Source of the DNA: Acanthosepion lycidas | Lineage: Eukaryota; Mollusca; Cephalopoda; Sepiida; Sepiidae | Length of the DNA stretch: 64,000 bases | Direction: 5' to 3' | Assembly: GCA_963932145.1 (NCBI GenBank) | Contig: OZ010599.1 | Coordinates: 45,413,565-45,477,564, forward strand | In this document: piece by piece, positions 43,150 through 54,040 of the stretch | Position numbering within the stretch: the first letter of the stretch is position 1 | How the letters are laid out: every line of letters begins with the position of its first letter | Notes under the pieces: generated by a model | Told to the model about the DNA's origin: nothing | What the model saw: the letters and a program-made list of their open reading frames with translations, nothing else | The model's database searches: none | Position numbers and translations under genes: made by a program

Positions 43150-43595
43150 TCTGTTAATTGATATGAGTTATCTCCCTATGCATGGAAAGCAGAATGAGAA
43201 CAATTTACCCTTGTGGATTGAATAAAGGTTTTGGCTTGAAATTACAAAATACAATATATGAAGGAAACTGAAATATTGTAATTATAGCAATGTAGAGGGG
43301 CAAAATAGGTCAAATGGAAAGGCATATAATAATTATAATTGCTTCATTTCAAATATTCTGCCATGAACCTAAAAGTAATTCAGCTGTTAAGTATTTATGA
43401 ATTTAATCTGGCATTTGCAAATAGAAGTACCATAATTATTTGTGTATTGTATATACTTTTTTCCCGATTTATAAGAATAAGATTTAGGTGTATGTAGAAT
43501 ACACAAAATATATATATTAACTTTTTTTCCTATCACATACATCATCATTTTCAGGATGGTTAGAAAAAATGGAAACAAAAAGGTAAAAAGACAGT
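43150..43595. other. No recognised feature
   Basis: AT-rich. A 75-codon minus frame at 43387-43614 is partly the antisense of the LINE fragment that follows. Confidence 0.4.
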
Positions 43596-43597
43596 TT

Positions 43598-43850
43598 AAA
43601 TTTTTGGGGCCCATAATGAGAAAAGAGGGCTTGGAAAATGTTGATACTTATATGACAGATTGAAGGCAAGACGGACAAGAGAAAACAATGCATAACCTAC
43701 TTAGTGAACTTGTGTAAATTGACAGCAGAACAGGGTTTAGGAGAGATAGCAAAAAGACAAAATTTACTAAGAGCTACAAAGGATAGGAAATTGTGGAGAG
43801 TCATGATTGCCAATGTACTGAAGGGATATGGCACATAGAAGAAGATGATA
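43598..43850 (+). mobile_element. LINE 3' end
   Basis: The plus frames read FGPIMRKEGLENVDTYMTD then, in shifted frames, RITYLVNLCK-like and GLGEIAKRQNLLRATKDRK residues, and LWRVMIANVLKGYGT followed by a stop. It is the same family as 34500 and 51145, with the extreme C-terminus intact. Confidence 0.8.
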
Positions 43851-44213
43851 ACCAAAATTAAGTTCTATGGTCCAAAGTAACTAACATATAACAAAGAGTC
43901 ATGTTGTGGCTGACCAATGCTACAGAAACGATTATTTGACTCCTAATTTCTAAGCAGATTTTCACAAAAATATTTTATTTTTCGCTTTTTTATTGCACAT
44001 TACAATGATTTACTTTTAGACAGCAGCTGACAAATGGTTACTTTAAAAGTTTTTTTTTCTTTTCTTGTATTATTTTTCCATTTAGTTCTTATTATTCTTC
44101 TACTTCATTTCAGCTGGTTTCTATCACAAATAAACAAGATTACTTTTCTGACTGCTATCTTTCTAAGTCTTTGACAAATTTTACATTAGTCACTACTCAA
44201 GTTTTCATTTTTA

Positions 44214-44216
<3 letters not shown>

Positions 44217-44247
<31 letters not shown>
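44217..44247. repeat. (TA)n microsatellite
   Basis: TA run joined to the repeat that follows, as at 23283. Confidence 0.95.
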
Positions 44248-44248
<1 letters not shown>

Positions 44249-44251
<3 letters not shown>

Positions 44252-44380
44252 AAATATAGTCTTAAGGTATGCTATATTTATAGAATAAAAGTGGTCAATA
44301 TCTGGGGTAGAGTTTGTGTAAATATAAGATGTGTGAACAATCTGTTTGATGCTTGAATGCAATCTTCAGGCCATGTGTGG
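44249..44380 (+). mobile_element. TA-associated repeat with remnant hammerhead
   Basis: AGTCTTAAGGTATGCTATAT and AGTGGTCAATATCTGGGGTA match 23287 and the inverse of 40486. On the minus strand near 44345-44375, CTGAAGATTGCATTCAAGCA then TCAAACAGATTGTT corresponds to the 40 kb hammerhead, with GAAAC changed to CAAAC. Confidence 0.55.
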
Positions 44381-44394
44381 CACATTTGCAAAGT

Positions 44395-44485
44395 GCCTAA
44401 AAAACATACCATTGGTTGATACAAGCCTTGTGAGTGAAGTTGGGTAGACAAACGGCTGCTTGTGCTAGCACAAAATCACAAGTCA

Positions 44486-44495
<10 letters not shown>
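44395..44495 (+). mobile_element. SINE family D fragment
   Basis: ACCATTGGTTGATACAAGCC, TTGTGAGTGAAGTTGGGTAG and TGTGCTAGCACAAAATCAC match the inverse of the body at 16500-16560. It ends in a TA array (44490-44537). Confidence 0.6.
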
Positions 44496-44539
<44 letters not shown>

Positions 44540-44540
<1 letters not shown>

Positions 44541-47500
44541 CAGAATCCTTAAAAATACATTTGGTCTGGTGATAATTTTGTGGATTCAGACGTCCATCTC
44601 ATCAGACCAATTTTACAAAAAGGAAATGAAAAAAGTAAAAAGTAAAGTTTACAACTTCTTCCCAACGTTCAAAAAGATTTTCAATACCTCATTGGTAGAA
44701 ATCACGCTGTTTCAACTCAAAAATTCATCCAACCAAGCTCCCAATTCTGCATCAGTACTGAATTAAACTCCACATATACCATTTGAAAGAGATCGACAGA
44801 GGTGGAAATCTGTTGGTGCCAAATCAGAAGAGTACAGCAGGTATGGCAGCATTTCTCAGACATGCATTTGAATGGCTTCTTTGGTCATATTGGCAATGTG
44901 TTTGAATGGCTTCCTTGGTCATATTGACAATGTGTTTGAATGGCTTCCTTGGTCATATTGGCAATGTGTTTGAATGGCTTCCTTGGTCATATCGGAAATG
45001 TGTTTGAATGGCTTCCTTGGTCATATTGGCAATGTGTTTGAATGGCTTCCTTGGTCATATCGGCAATGTGTTTGAATGGCTTCATTGGTCATATTGGCAA
45101 TGTGTTTGAATGGCTTCATTGGTCATATTGGCAATGTGTTTGAATGGCTTCATTGGTCATATCGGAAATGTGTTTGAATGGCTTCCTTGGTCATATTGAC
45201 AATGTGTTTGAATGGCTTCCTTGGTCATATCGGAAATGTGTTTGAATGGCTTCATTGGTCATATTGGCAATGTGTTTAAATGGCTTCCTTGGTCATATCG
45301 GAAATGTGTTTGAATGGCTACCTTGGTCATATCGGAAATGTGTTTGAATGGCTTCATTGGTCATATTGGCAATGTGTTTGAATGGCTTCCTTGGTCATAT
45401 CGGAAATGTGTTTGAATGGCTTCCTTGGTCATATCGGAAATGTGTTTGAATGGCTTCCTTGGTCATATTGACAATGTGTTTGAATGGCTTCCTTGGTCAT
45501 ATTGGCAATGTGTTTGAATGGCTTCCTTGGTCATATTGGCAATGTGTTTGAATGGCTTCCTTGGTCATATTGACAATGTGTTTGAATGGCTTCCTTGGTC
45601 ATATTGGCAATGTGTTTGAATGGCTTCCTTGGTCATATTGGCAATGTGTTTGAATGGCTTCCTTGGTCATATTGGCAATGTGTTTGAATGGCTTCATTGG
45701 TCATATTGGCAATGTGTTTGAATGGCTTCATTGGTCATATTGGCAATGTGTTTGAATGGCTTCCTTGGTCATATTGACAATGTGTTTGAATGGCTTCCTT
45801 GGTCATATCGGAAATGTGTTTGAATGGCTTCATTGGTCATATTGGCAATGTGTTTGAATGGCTTCCTTGGTCATATTGACAATGTGTTTGAATGGCTTCC
45901 TTGGTCATATCGGAAATGTGTTTGAATGGCTTCCTTGGTCATATTGGCAATGTGTTTGAATGGCTTCCTTGGTCATATTGGCATTGTGTTTGAATGGCTT
46001 CCTTGGTCATATTGACAATGTGTTTGAATGGCTTCCTTGGTCATATCGGAAATGTGTTTGAATGGCTTCCTTGGTCATATTGGCAATGTGTTTGAATGGC
46101 TTCCTTGGTCATATTGACAATGTGTTTGAATGGCTTCCTTGGTCATATCGGAAATGTGTTTGAATGGCTTCATTGGTCATATTGGCAATGTGTTTGAATG
46201 GCTTCCTTGGTCATATTGACAATGTGTTTGAATGGCTTCCTTGGTCATATCGGAAATGTGTTTGAATGGCTTCCTTGGTCATATTGACAATGTGTTTGAA
46301 TGGCTTCCTTGGTCATATCGGAAATGTGTTTGAATGGCTTCCTTGGTCATATTGGCAATGTGTTTGAATGGCTTCCTTGGTCATATTGGCAATGTGTTTG
46401 AATGGCTTCCTTGGTCATATTGACAATGTGTTTGAATGGCTTCCTTGGTCATATCGGAAATGTGTTTGAATGGCTTCCTTGGTCATATTGGCAATGTGTT
46501 TGAATGGCTTCCTTGGTCATATTGACAATGTGTTTGAATGGCTTCCTTGGTCATATTGGCAATGTGTTTGAATGGCTTCCTTGGTCATATTGGCAATGTG
46601 TTTGAATGGCTTCCTTGGTCATATTGGCAATGTGTTTGAATGGCTTCATTGGTCATATTGGCAATGTGTTTGAATGGCTTCCTTGGTCATATTGGCAATG
46701 TGTTTGAATGGCTTCATTGGTCATATTGGCAATGTGTTTGAATGGCTTCCTTGGTCATATTGACAATGTGTTTGAATGGCTTCCTTGGTCATATTGGCAA
46801 TGTGTTTGAATGGCTTCCTTGGTCATATTGGCAATGTGTTTGAATGGCTTCATTGGTCATATTGGCAATGTGTTTGAATGGCTTCCTTGGTCATATTGGC
46901 AATGTGTTTGAATGGCTTCATTGGTCATATTGGCAATGTGTTTGAATGGCTTCCTTGGTCATATTGACAATGTGTTTGAATGGCTTCCTTGGTCATATCG
47001 GAAATGTGTTTGAATGGCTTCCTTGGTCATATTGGCAATGTGTTTGAATGGCTTCCTTGGTCATATTGGCAATGTGTTTGAATGGCTTCATTGGTCATAT
47101 TGGCAATGTGTTTGAATGGCTTCCTTGGTCATATTGGCAATGTGTTTGAATGGCTTCCTTGGTCATATTGACAATGTGTTTTAATGGCTTCCTTGGTCAT
47201 ATCGGAAATGTGTTTGAATGGCTTCCTTGGTCATATCGGAAATGTGTTTGAATGGCTTCCTTGGTCATATTGGCAATGTGTTTGAATGGCTTCCTTGGTC
47301 ATATTGGCAATGTGTTTGAATGGCTTCATTGGTCATATTGGCAATGTGTTTGAATGGCTTCATTGGTCATATTGGCAATGTGTTTGAATGGCTTCCTTGG
47401 TCATATTGACAATGTGTTTGAATAGGCTTCCTTGGTCATATCGGAAATGTGTTTGAATGGCTTCATTGGTCATATTGGCAATATGACTGTGGTCGTTGTC

Positions 47501-47612
47501 GTACAGCAAAAGAACTCCATGTTATTGATTTAGGTCTTTGAGTCATTCCATCTGTTGAACATACCACATTGGGCATTTGGTTCTGTTCAAGCAATTCATA
47601 ATGGATAATCCC
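44540..47612 (-). pseudogene. Mariner transposon fossil (element 4) expanded by an internal minisatellite
   Basis: On the minus strand the right flank of the minisatellite (47610-47485) encodes KGIIHYELLEQNQMPN then LLLYDNDHSHIANMTNEAIQ. These are the mariner GxxxxELL block and the second catalytic Asp motif (HDNARPH in active relatives). The left flank (44862 down to about 44640) encodes EMLPYLLYSSDLAPTDFHLC, with the last Asp in PTDF, then RSLSNGICGV. A C-terminus with LGWMNFL and NVGKKL follows. The two flanks join in proper order and spacing if a single 34 bp unit stands between them; instead 77 units do. N-terminal sequence is missing, replaced by a LINE fragment at 47612. Stops are present in the flanks. 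Confidence 0.85.
44863..47484. repeat. 34 bp minisatellite, 77 units, derived from mariner transposase
   Basis: By hand count there are about 77 tandem copies of a 34 bp unit containing TGTTTGAATGGCTTCCTTGG followed by TCATATTGGCAA. All units but one (35 bp, near 47423) keep the length. Variation is restricted mainly to two spots: CTTCC or CTTCA, and ATTGGC, ATTGAC, ATCGGA or rarely ATCGGC. On the minus strand one unit encodes IANMTNEAIQTH, which is part of the transposase in the flanking sequence. As 34 is not a multiple of three, successive units change frame and no long open frame results. Confidence 0.97.
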
Positions 47613-47752
47613 TTCTCAGCTTCTTCTTACAATTGATATCTAGTCTTTTCTTCTCACTTTCCTTCATTACCTTCTGTAGAAGTTCCTGTATTTTCTTTTA
47701 TGAGTCTGCTATCAACACTGTGTCATCTGCATATTGTGGCCACTAATAATAA
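47612..47752 (-). mobile_element. LINE reverse-transcriptase fragment with YADD box
   Basis: The minus strand from about 47745 reads PQYADDTVLIADS, a stop, then KKIQELLQKVMKESEKKRLD and INCKK. QYADDTVLIADSEE-x-LQ-LL...ES-KKGL-x-IN-KKTE is the catalytic palm core of RTE/CR1-like LINEs, and the YADD catalytic pair is intact. The fragment is about 45 codons and ends abruptly at the mariner junction. Confidence 0.8.
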
Positions 47753-47754
47753 AT

Positions 47755-48095
47755 CCTGCTAGGACTTATAGATTTATATCAGAAGATAATATTAATGTCA
47801 TATGAACAGATTCTGTGGAATTTCATAATTTTGATTGAATGTTTTTGAATTTATTAAGGTTTATTAGAATAATTTGATTTTTACAGTCTTACTACAAATC
47901 TTACTTCATGTCGCTATCTAAAGACTATTTATAACTTCACTTTATTATTAATATTAGTATTCTATATTAGGGTATATGAAAAGTTTTGTTTTTTTTTGAG
48001 ATTTTTATTTAAGTGTTTATTTCCTGTACATACCTAAAGATTATCTATAAAAAGTGGACTATCTATGGCTTCACTGTATTTTATTTTGATATCGC
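47755..48095. other. No recognised feature
   Basis: AT-rich. A motif TATCTAAAGACTATTTATAA near 47923 recurs in similar form near 48045 and 48640, flanking the LTR-like segment on both sides. Confidence 0.4.
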
Positions 48096-48099
48096 ACAG

Positions 48100-48445
48100 T
48101 GATGTAACCAACAGAAATTCTGTTCTTGAGATGTGGTGTCAACAAGACTCCTCGCAACTTTTTCAGAGAATCTTTGCAGAGTAAATGATGGCAGTTTTTT
48201 AGAGATCTGTAATTGTTATGGTAATTTACCAAAAAAATAGGCATGGACTCTCCCAGCTATAAATAGGAGCAGGTACTGCCTTTTGTAGAGGAAGTTTCCA
48301 GCAGTCAGCTCTAACAGACCGAACATTCATGCTGTAACACTCTTGTTTGTATATGTTCATATTACTGTTTCTGTTAATATATTTGTTTAACTCCATTCCT
48401 CTCTTCGTGTTTTTATTTTTGGCCCCAACAAGGCCACAACAATTG
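48100..48445 (+). mobile_element. Probable LTR-retrotransposon fossil (solo LTR or LTR plus leader)
   Basis: About 340 bp with the layout of a long terminal repeat: a TATAAATAGG promoter-like box near 48259, transcribed region, and an end GGCCACAACA. Just after it comes ATTGGTGTCAATTCC, where a primer-binding site would lie in Ty3/gypsy-like elements. No gag or pol sequence is seen in the following kilobases, so this is a broken, ancient remnant, likely a solo LTR. Family and age cannot be fixed by eye. Confidence 0.45.
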
Positions 48446-48449
48446 GTGT

Positions 48450-50377
48450 CAATTCCAATTCAAGTTTTTTTTTCTCAGTTTTCTAGGTGGTGTTTCAAAT
48501 GCACCAATTACAACAGGAATTAGTTCTATATTCATATTCCATAGTATGTTATTATTATTAATAATTTTATTATTATTAGCATGCATCAAAATCAAAATTA
48601 TTTTTGTTTTTCTACTTCACTGCTTATTTCATGTCCATATCTAAAGACTATCTATAACACTAATATATTATTAATATTATTATATATCATATTGTTATTT
48701 ACATTATTCTGTTGCTCATTTTATTAATAAATGTTTTACTAGCAGATTGTCAAAATATTTTAACATTTTTTCTTATTAATTTCGACATACCTTATTTTAG
48801 GCAATTGAATAACAAAATGGAAATATTTTGTGTAATGCATTTCATCCTCTAGAAGGACTTCATCAGATTAAAGTAATATTTTTATTGATGGAATTATATA
48901 TATGTAGGAGTGAGATGCTGGAGGGATATAAATATGTGCATCAGTTATAATTATGTATCAAGAGGAATCACCAAAGATGTAAAAATGCCAAATTTTAATT
49001 TGTGAGTTTTAAATGTTTAAGTTACATTTTTTTTATAGGATGTTTTATCTGATCTCATTCAGTTTCCTTGCACTTTTGTTTTGTTTTTTTCAGTTTTGTT
49101 TTTTAAGTATCCCACATTGGGATAACAGAATGTCTGCCAAGAGAGATGAAATGTTCTAAGAAACTGAACGCAAACTTACAATCAGTGTACTTTCTAGACT
49201 TTTAATTAAAGTAGCATTTTTTAAATCAAAAGTATCGTTAGACTCATTATAGCGTGTGACTAATACATTGAGGGCGTTATTTTGTGAAAGATCACTTTTG
49301 ATACCTGATTAAGGGGCCATGTTGTTACTATTTTGTTTTTTATTAAGTTTCTTATTGTTTCAGAAGTAATAAATTTTATGTTAAGTTTTGATGAATTCTT
49401 TTCAATTGTAATTGTGATACAGTTGGTAACAAGTGTTTTTTGTAACATTTATTCTTTTATTTTTAAAAATTTGATGAGCTTTCTGTTTTGTGTTGAATAA
49501 AAAGTAATTAGGGTATTGGAGGAGCTTAAATGTATTTTCAATGTATTTCACCTCATCACAAAAATATTGAGGGCTACAAATTTTAAGGGCTCTTAAACAG
49601 AATACCTTATTTTATAGAAAATATTGCAAAAAATGATTGTCATTCTGTATCTATGTTTATATACACATCTATACTGATTTCAAACAATACATAATTTTAA
49701 TAAATTAAATTCAAGATATGCAAGTGTTAATAGGTGTTAGTAATTTTGCTTTTGCTATTATGGATTCCAGGTAAATACCCAGATTTGAAGAGAAATTTTT
49801 GAAGAAAGTCCACCAAAATAAAATTCACCATTTGATAGTTTTTGCTTGTGAAAAGTAAATTGCTTACCAAATTAATCCTGTCATGATGAAAACAAATTCT
49901 TAGGTAAAAAATTCTTCCTTAAATCAACAATGAAAATCAACTTTTACTGTGTAATTCCAATAATGAATTCTTAACATTTTAACAAGTTTTACTGTTAAAC
50001 TACAAATATAATTGCAAAAGCTAACTGTCTACCATCTAAATCAATAACAGATTTTTAAGATGGCAGAAAAATCTTTTGAAAGCACTTGACTTACACAGAA
50101 TTTTGAAGAGATACTTCTCTAATTGTATCTTTGTCATTATCATTCAATTACATACATATATACATATATACATATATATAGAGAGAGAGAAAGAAAGAAA
50201 AAGACAGTAAGAGAGAAAGTGTTTGCGTGTGTATGCCAACATTCAGTTTTAGTCCAAAACTGCAATCATTAGTAACTTTCAAAAGAAGCTTTGACAAATG
50301 AAGAGGGTGGTTTGATGATGCCTGCAGATGACAAAACATGTGAACAATAAACAAAATCATGTATGTGTGTGTCTGTG

Positions 50378-50380
<3 letters not shown>
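48450..50380. other. Long AT-rich stretch, little recognised
   Basis: No exons, SINEs or LINEs seen. A compact hammerhead-like remnant lies on the minus strand at 48832-48872: CTGATGA, AGTCC, loop, AGGAT, GAAA, with TAAT/ATTA as a short stem I but no stem III. GA-rich microsatellite near 50180. Confidence 0.4.

Positions 50381-50437
<57 letters not shown>
50365..50437. repeat. (TG)/(TA)n microsatellite
   Basis: TGTC/TG units then a long TA array. Just upstream (50310-50345), TTTGATGATGCCTGCAGATG and ACAAAACATGTG are another possible decayed hammerhead. Confidence 0.9.
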
Positions 50438-50440
<3 letters not shown>

Positions 50441-50984
50441 AATAAATCAGTAAATGTTCAATGGACTTACCACATTGACTGACTCCAGTTTTGTGTAAAG
50501 CAGGGTTAGATCAAACTGTTGAACACTTTGGATAGTTGCTCTATAAATTTGATTGATTTAATGTGAAATATTGGTGAAATAAAGTCTTCAACTTGCCCTA
50601 ATCATCCCTGGAATCGTCAATTATCATCAGTAAACTTCTTCACAAAATAATCTTTGCAATTTCCATTGTTGTTTTCCCTTTTACAAGCCCTGAACTTCTT
50701 AAACATTTCTCTTTATTCATTAAATTAGACTTCCAACTCATTTTAAGCATCAAACTCAGAAAATGGTTATGAATTTGAGAATTCAAAACTCACTACATTT
50801 CATACAAATGACTGATGTTTGTTTACATTTATGCAGAACAAACTGTCTTTCATTTTAAATGTGCAGATCTATGTTGCCATCATTCAATAAATAAGCCTTT
50901 TAATTCCAGTAACTATTTTTTTTATATATTGATAAAACATGAAGTGTTTAATCACACAATGCAATGTGTGTATGCATATGCATG

Positions 50985-50985
50985 A

Positions 50986-51071
<86 letters not shown>
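50985..51071. repeat. (TACA)(TA)n(TG)n microsatellite
   Basis: ACATACAT, then TA, then TG units. Confidence 0.95.
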
Positions 51072-51144
51072 TTGTTTACTGTTACCCACTTAAAACATTT
51101 CCATATTGTTAATTGAAAACATGTAATAGCTAAGGATGCTTATA

Positions 51145-51405
51145 CTTAGAATTAGAAAGGGACAGTTGAATTTTGGGGACAAATAATGAAGAAAGAGTGT
51201 TTGGAGAATTCGACATTCACAGAACTTTATTGAAGGCAAGAGGGACTGAGAGAAACAATGAGTAACCTACCTAACAAGCTTGTGTAAATGAATGACACAA
51301 CAGAAGTTGGATAGTAAAAAGGCAAACATTAGAAAAGATAGGAAGTTGTGGAGAGCTATGATTACTGATGTTCCGAAGGGATATGGTACATAAAAGAAGT
51401 TAATA
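51145..51405 (+). mobile_element. LINE 3' end
   Basis: The plus frames read RKGQLNFGDK-like and IMKKECLENSTFTELY residues, MSNLPNKLV, then DRKLWRAMITDVPKGYGT followed by stop. Same family as 34500 and 43598. Frameshifts are present. Confidence 0.75.
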
Positions 51406-51764
51406 ATTGAAAATAAGCAATTATTTTATTATATAACCAAAAATATGCATCTTTGCATTCAACATCAAGCAATTGTGTGGGTGGATTTCTTAGATTTCAA
51501 AAGATTATTTGTCAAGAACTTTTAGTATTTACTGACTTTGTACAAGTTTTGTTCAGCAAGGGATCTTTTCGGATAAATGCATCTTATCCACAAAAATCAT
51601 TTCTTTATTAGATCTCCACTTTCTTTTGCAAACTAAATTCAAAAGAGGCAACGTTATTTTTGCAACACTTGAGGAATCTGACTTTTCAAAAAGGAACTAT
51701 AATAATAGAAATTAAAATAGAAAAGTACTTTTAAGTATAATGAGATAAAGTATTGATTTGATAT

Positions 51765-51970
51765 GACATCTTTTCGGAAAGTATCCAGTTTGGGCTTGAA
51801 GAATTTGACACTCACTGAACATATTGAAGGCAAAAGAAGTGACAGGAAATGGCATGTAAACTACCTAATGAGCTTGTATTAATTGTTTAAAAATATAAAA
51901 GGATAAAAAGTTGTGCAGAGTGATGATCACTGATGTTCTGAAAGGACATGTCAAATAAACATAAGAAGGA
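51765..51970 (+). mobile_element. LINE 3' end, more diverged
   Basis: GLKNLTLTEHIEGKRSDRK then, after frame changes, KLCRVMITDVLKGHVK-like residues. A third copy of the 51145 family in the same orientation 400 bp downstream, so the two are independent insertions or a local duplication. Confidence 0.65.
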
Positions 51971-51974
51971 CAGT

Positions 51975-52480
51975 GGCATCTAAGTTCCTTTCACAGATCT
52001 CTTTTTGGAACATCACAAAACCCAGTGTCCATTCCACTTTGCAAAACAGTCTTCAAATTCCTCTTTTGAAATTTCTTACAGCTGCCTTTTGTCTTAAGTT
52101 AATCTATGTGCTACTGGTACCATGTAACCCAGTACTACCTGCTTCATGGTCAGATCTTTAGTGATTAACTAGTTCAACTAACAGCTCTTTTTCTGGTGAG
52201 TAGAGTGGCTAAACACCCAGCAGGATTAAAAACATAACAGCATATTAAACTTCTTGTAGAATCAATGGCAATCTAGCACAATGGGGCATATGGGGCTCCA
52301 TATATATGCAGCCAATGTAGTGATGACATGGCATTGTACATTGAAGGACTTTTTAGACAGGTTAGAGGGTTCTCTCCAATAGAATCAATGGCCACATGTC
52401 CATGACTAAGGCAAGCCTTCAAATTGAATGCCATCAACTGTGGTTTGACCTGGAGAAGAATAGGCTCCACTAGGTCTACT
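51975..52480. other. Unassigned, moderately GC-raised
   Basis: Opposed open frames of 62 and 65 codons lack family features. Sequence such as GTCCATGACTAAGGCAAGCC suggests an old element, but I cannot name it. Confidence 0.3.
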
Positions 52481-52489
52481 TACCTAAGA

Positions 52490-52865
52490 CATGCTATGCA
52501 TGAATGAATATTTATCTGGCTTTCAACCCAATAGAGGGAATTGGTCAAGTACTACAACCCTGCAGCCCCTCCCACTCATAGATCATGATGGTGATGATCA
52601 ACTGCTTTCTGCTGTACTCTTTTAATCACATCCTCAATCTGAAATCTACCTTTTGATGATGAAACAGAAATCATAGGAAGGCAAATCTGGACTGTAGGCA
52701 GGGGTGAGCATGGAGGTACTGGGTAATGAGATGTTTTGCTAAAATACCCTAGAAGAAATGTAAAAAGTGGGTACTATCATGATGGCTGCACAGTACACAT
52801 ACAATTAATGGTGTCTCACTACCTATTGAGTAAATCCTTGACAGAATGTCTTTTCAATATATACA
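52490..52865 (-). pseudogene. Mariner transposase fossil (element 5)
   Basis: The minus strand reads, around 52730-52650, MLTPAYSPDLPSYDFCFIIK, the last catalytic block (SPDLA-x-x-DFFLF in relatives). It is preceded by QNIS and VFTVD/AAI-like pieces of the second Asp region near 52790-52850. It is followed by FQIEDVIKRVQQKAV, the (R/K)RF-x-(T/S)IE(D/E)I helix. Several stops and frame changes are present. It is a different subfamily from elements 3 and 4. Confidence 0.65.
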
Positions 52866-53198
52866 GTATGGAAAATTAAATAAAACTGTTAAATAATAAT
52901 AATGAGTAATAACAAAAAAATTTCCCATGATGCTAAGAGTAATGTAATCGGAAATATGATTACCACACTTGGTTTCAACTAATGTCATTAGGTGGCATGG
53001 TTGAACCCTGTAAAAAGGCAAACATTTCCTGCTTCACACTTTTACTCCAAGATGTGAACCACATAATAATTTTACTCCCACTGGGGAATGTTAGTTGCCT
53101 CAGTCCACTGATGATTGAACTCTCTTCCCACTTTCTGATGCTTGGCACTTTCATGTGTCTTCCAAAAACCTCAACCTATGAAGTAGGTCAAGCTTTCT

Positions 53199-53462
53199 CT
53201 TTGGTTGTTCCAACTCAGCAAAAGGCTGACTTGAGCATGACCATAATAATGATGCTTATACTGACTTACTCCAACTTCTGGACCAAGAAAAAGAAAACAA
53301 ACTTCCCATAACCATGCTTAAATTGCCTAGTGATAATGCAAGTAGAAACATTCCTTTGGTTGTTCCAACTCTGCACAAGGCTGACTTGAGCTCAACCTTG
53401 AATATGATACTTATACGTACCTGTCCTAACTTCTAGATCTTAAAGGAAACAAACATACCAAA
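53199..53462. repeat. Imperfect tandem duplication, period about 154 bp
   Basis: The segments 53199-53310 and 53353-53462 share TTTGGTTGTTCCAACTC, AAGGCTGACTTGAGC, ATGATGCTTATACTGAC (ATGATACTTATACGTAC) and AACTTCTGGACC (AACTTCTAGATC). The 109-codon open frame running through 52982-53311 overlaps the first copy. Its product has no recognised domain and is not repeated in frame, so it is unlikely to be coding. Confidence 0.7.
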
Positions 53463-53807
53463 GTGACATTGAGAAATTTGTTCCACTACAATCATCATAA
53501 AAAGAATAAACATCTGTAGTATAACCCAAGTTTTTGTATACTTTTATCATCTTTGGTTACATATTGAAGACACACCTTCACCTAAAATATACACACACAC
53601 ACACACAAACTTTTAACTTTCACAGCAGTAAAGTTCTCTATGATTGGTTGCCAAATTACATCATGGTCAAACAACAAGATCTTGAGATATTAAATGTACC
53701 TGGCAAATTTTGTATATAATAACTGGTGTTGCCAAAATATAGTGCAGCCAATAAATTTAAAAGAGTTTATTCAGATAACTGAAGAGATTGTTTTTTTTCT
53801 CTTGCAG

Positions 53808-54040
53808 GTTTAGAAATATCCCAAATCTGAATTCAATGTCCAATATGGTATCTGCAAATGGCACAATATCAAAAAATGAATCTTTACCACAAGATAGAAA
53901 TGTCCTCCATGAAGGCAACAATGAGAAAGTTCCATGGAAACTGATGCTTTATAAGTTGTATGGTAATGAGGCTGAACTTTTTCTAAATGCAAATATGCAT
54001 TTCAAAAAGAGGCTCAACCCTAGATTGTTGAAACTTGGAG
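53808..54040 (+). CDS. Candidate internal coding exon of an unrecognised host gene
   Basis: The acceptor TTTTTTTTCTCTTGCAG ends at 53807 and the donor GGAG|GTAAGT starts an intron at 54041. Between them 233 bp encode 77 complete codons without a stop (exon begins in codon position 3 and ends after position 1). The product starts FRNIPNLNSMSNMVSANGTI, is polar with N-glycosylation-like sequons, and ends WKLMLYKLYGNEAELFLNAN plus a basic HFKKRLNPRLLKLG tail. No transmembrane segment or known domain is evident. It lacks any transposon motif, unlike every other frame here. The frame continues past the donor only as intron read-through. No partner exon was found, consistent with the long introns of cephalopod genes. 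Confidence 0.5.

Noticed and set aside
44863-47484. CRISPR-like or coding repeat array
   Set aside because: Units abut with no unique spacers, 34 bp is not a multiple of three, and the flanks are mariner sequence in a eukaryotic setting.
48100-48445. Host promoter (TATAAATAGG box)
   Set aside because: Termini and a primer-site-like stretch after GGCCACAACA fit an LTR fossil better; no gene follows.
52982-53311. 109-codon plus-strand frame upstream of the candidate exon
   Set aside because: It runs through one copy of a tandem duplication, lacks splice sites and shows no domain.
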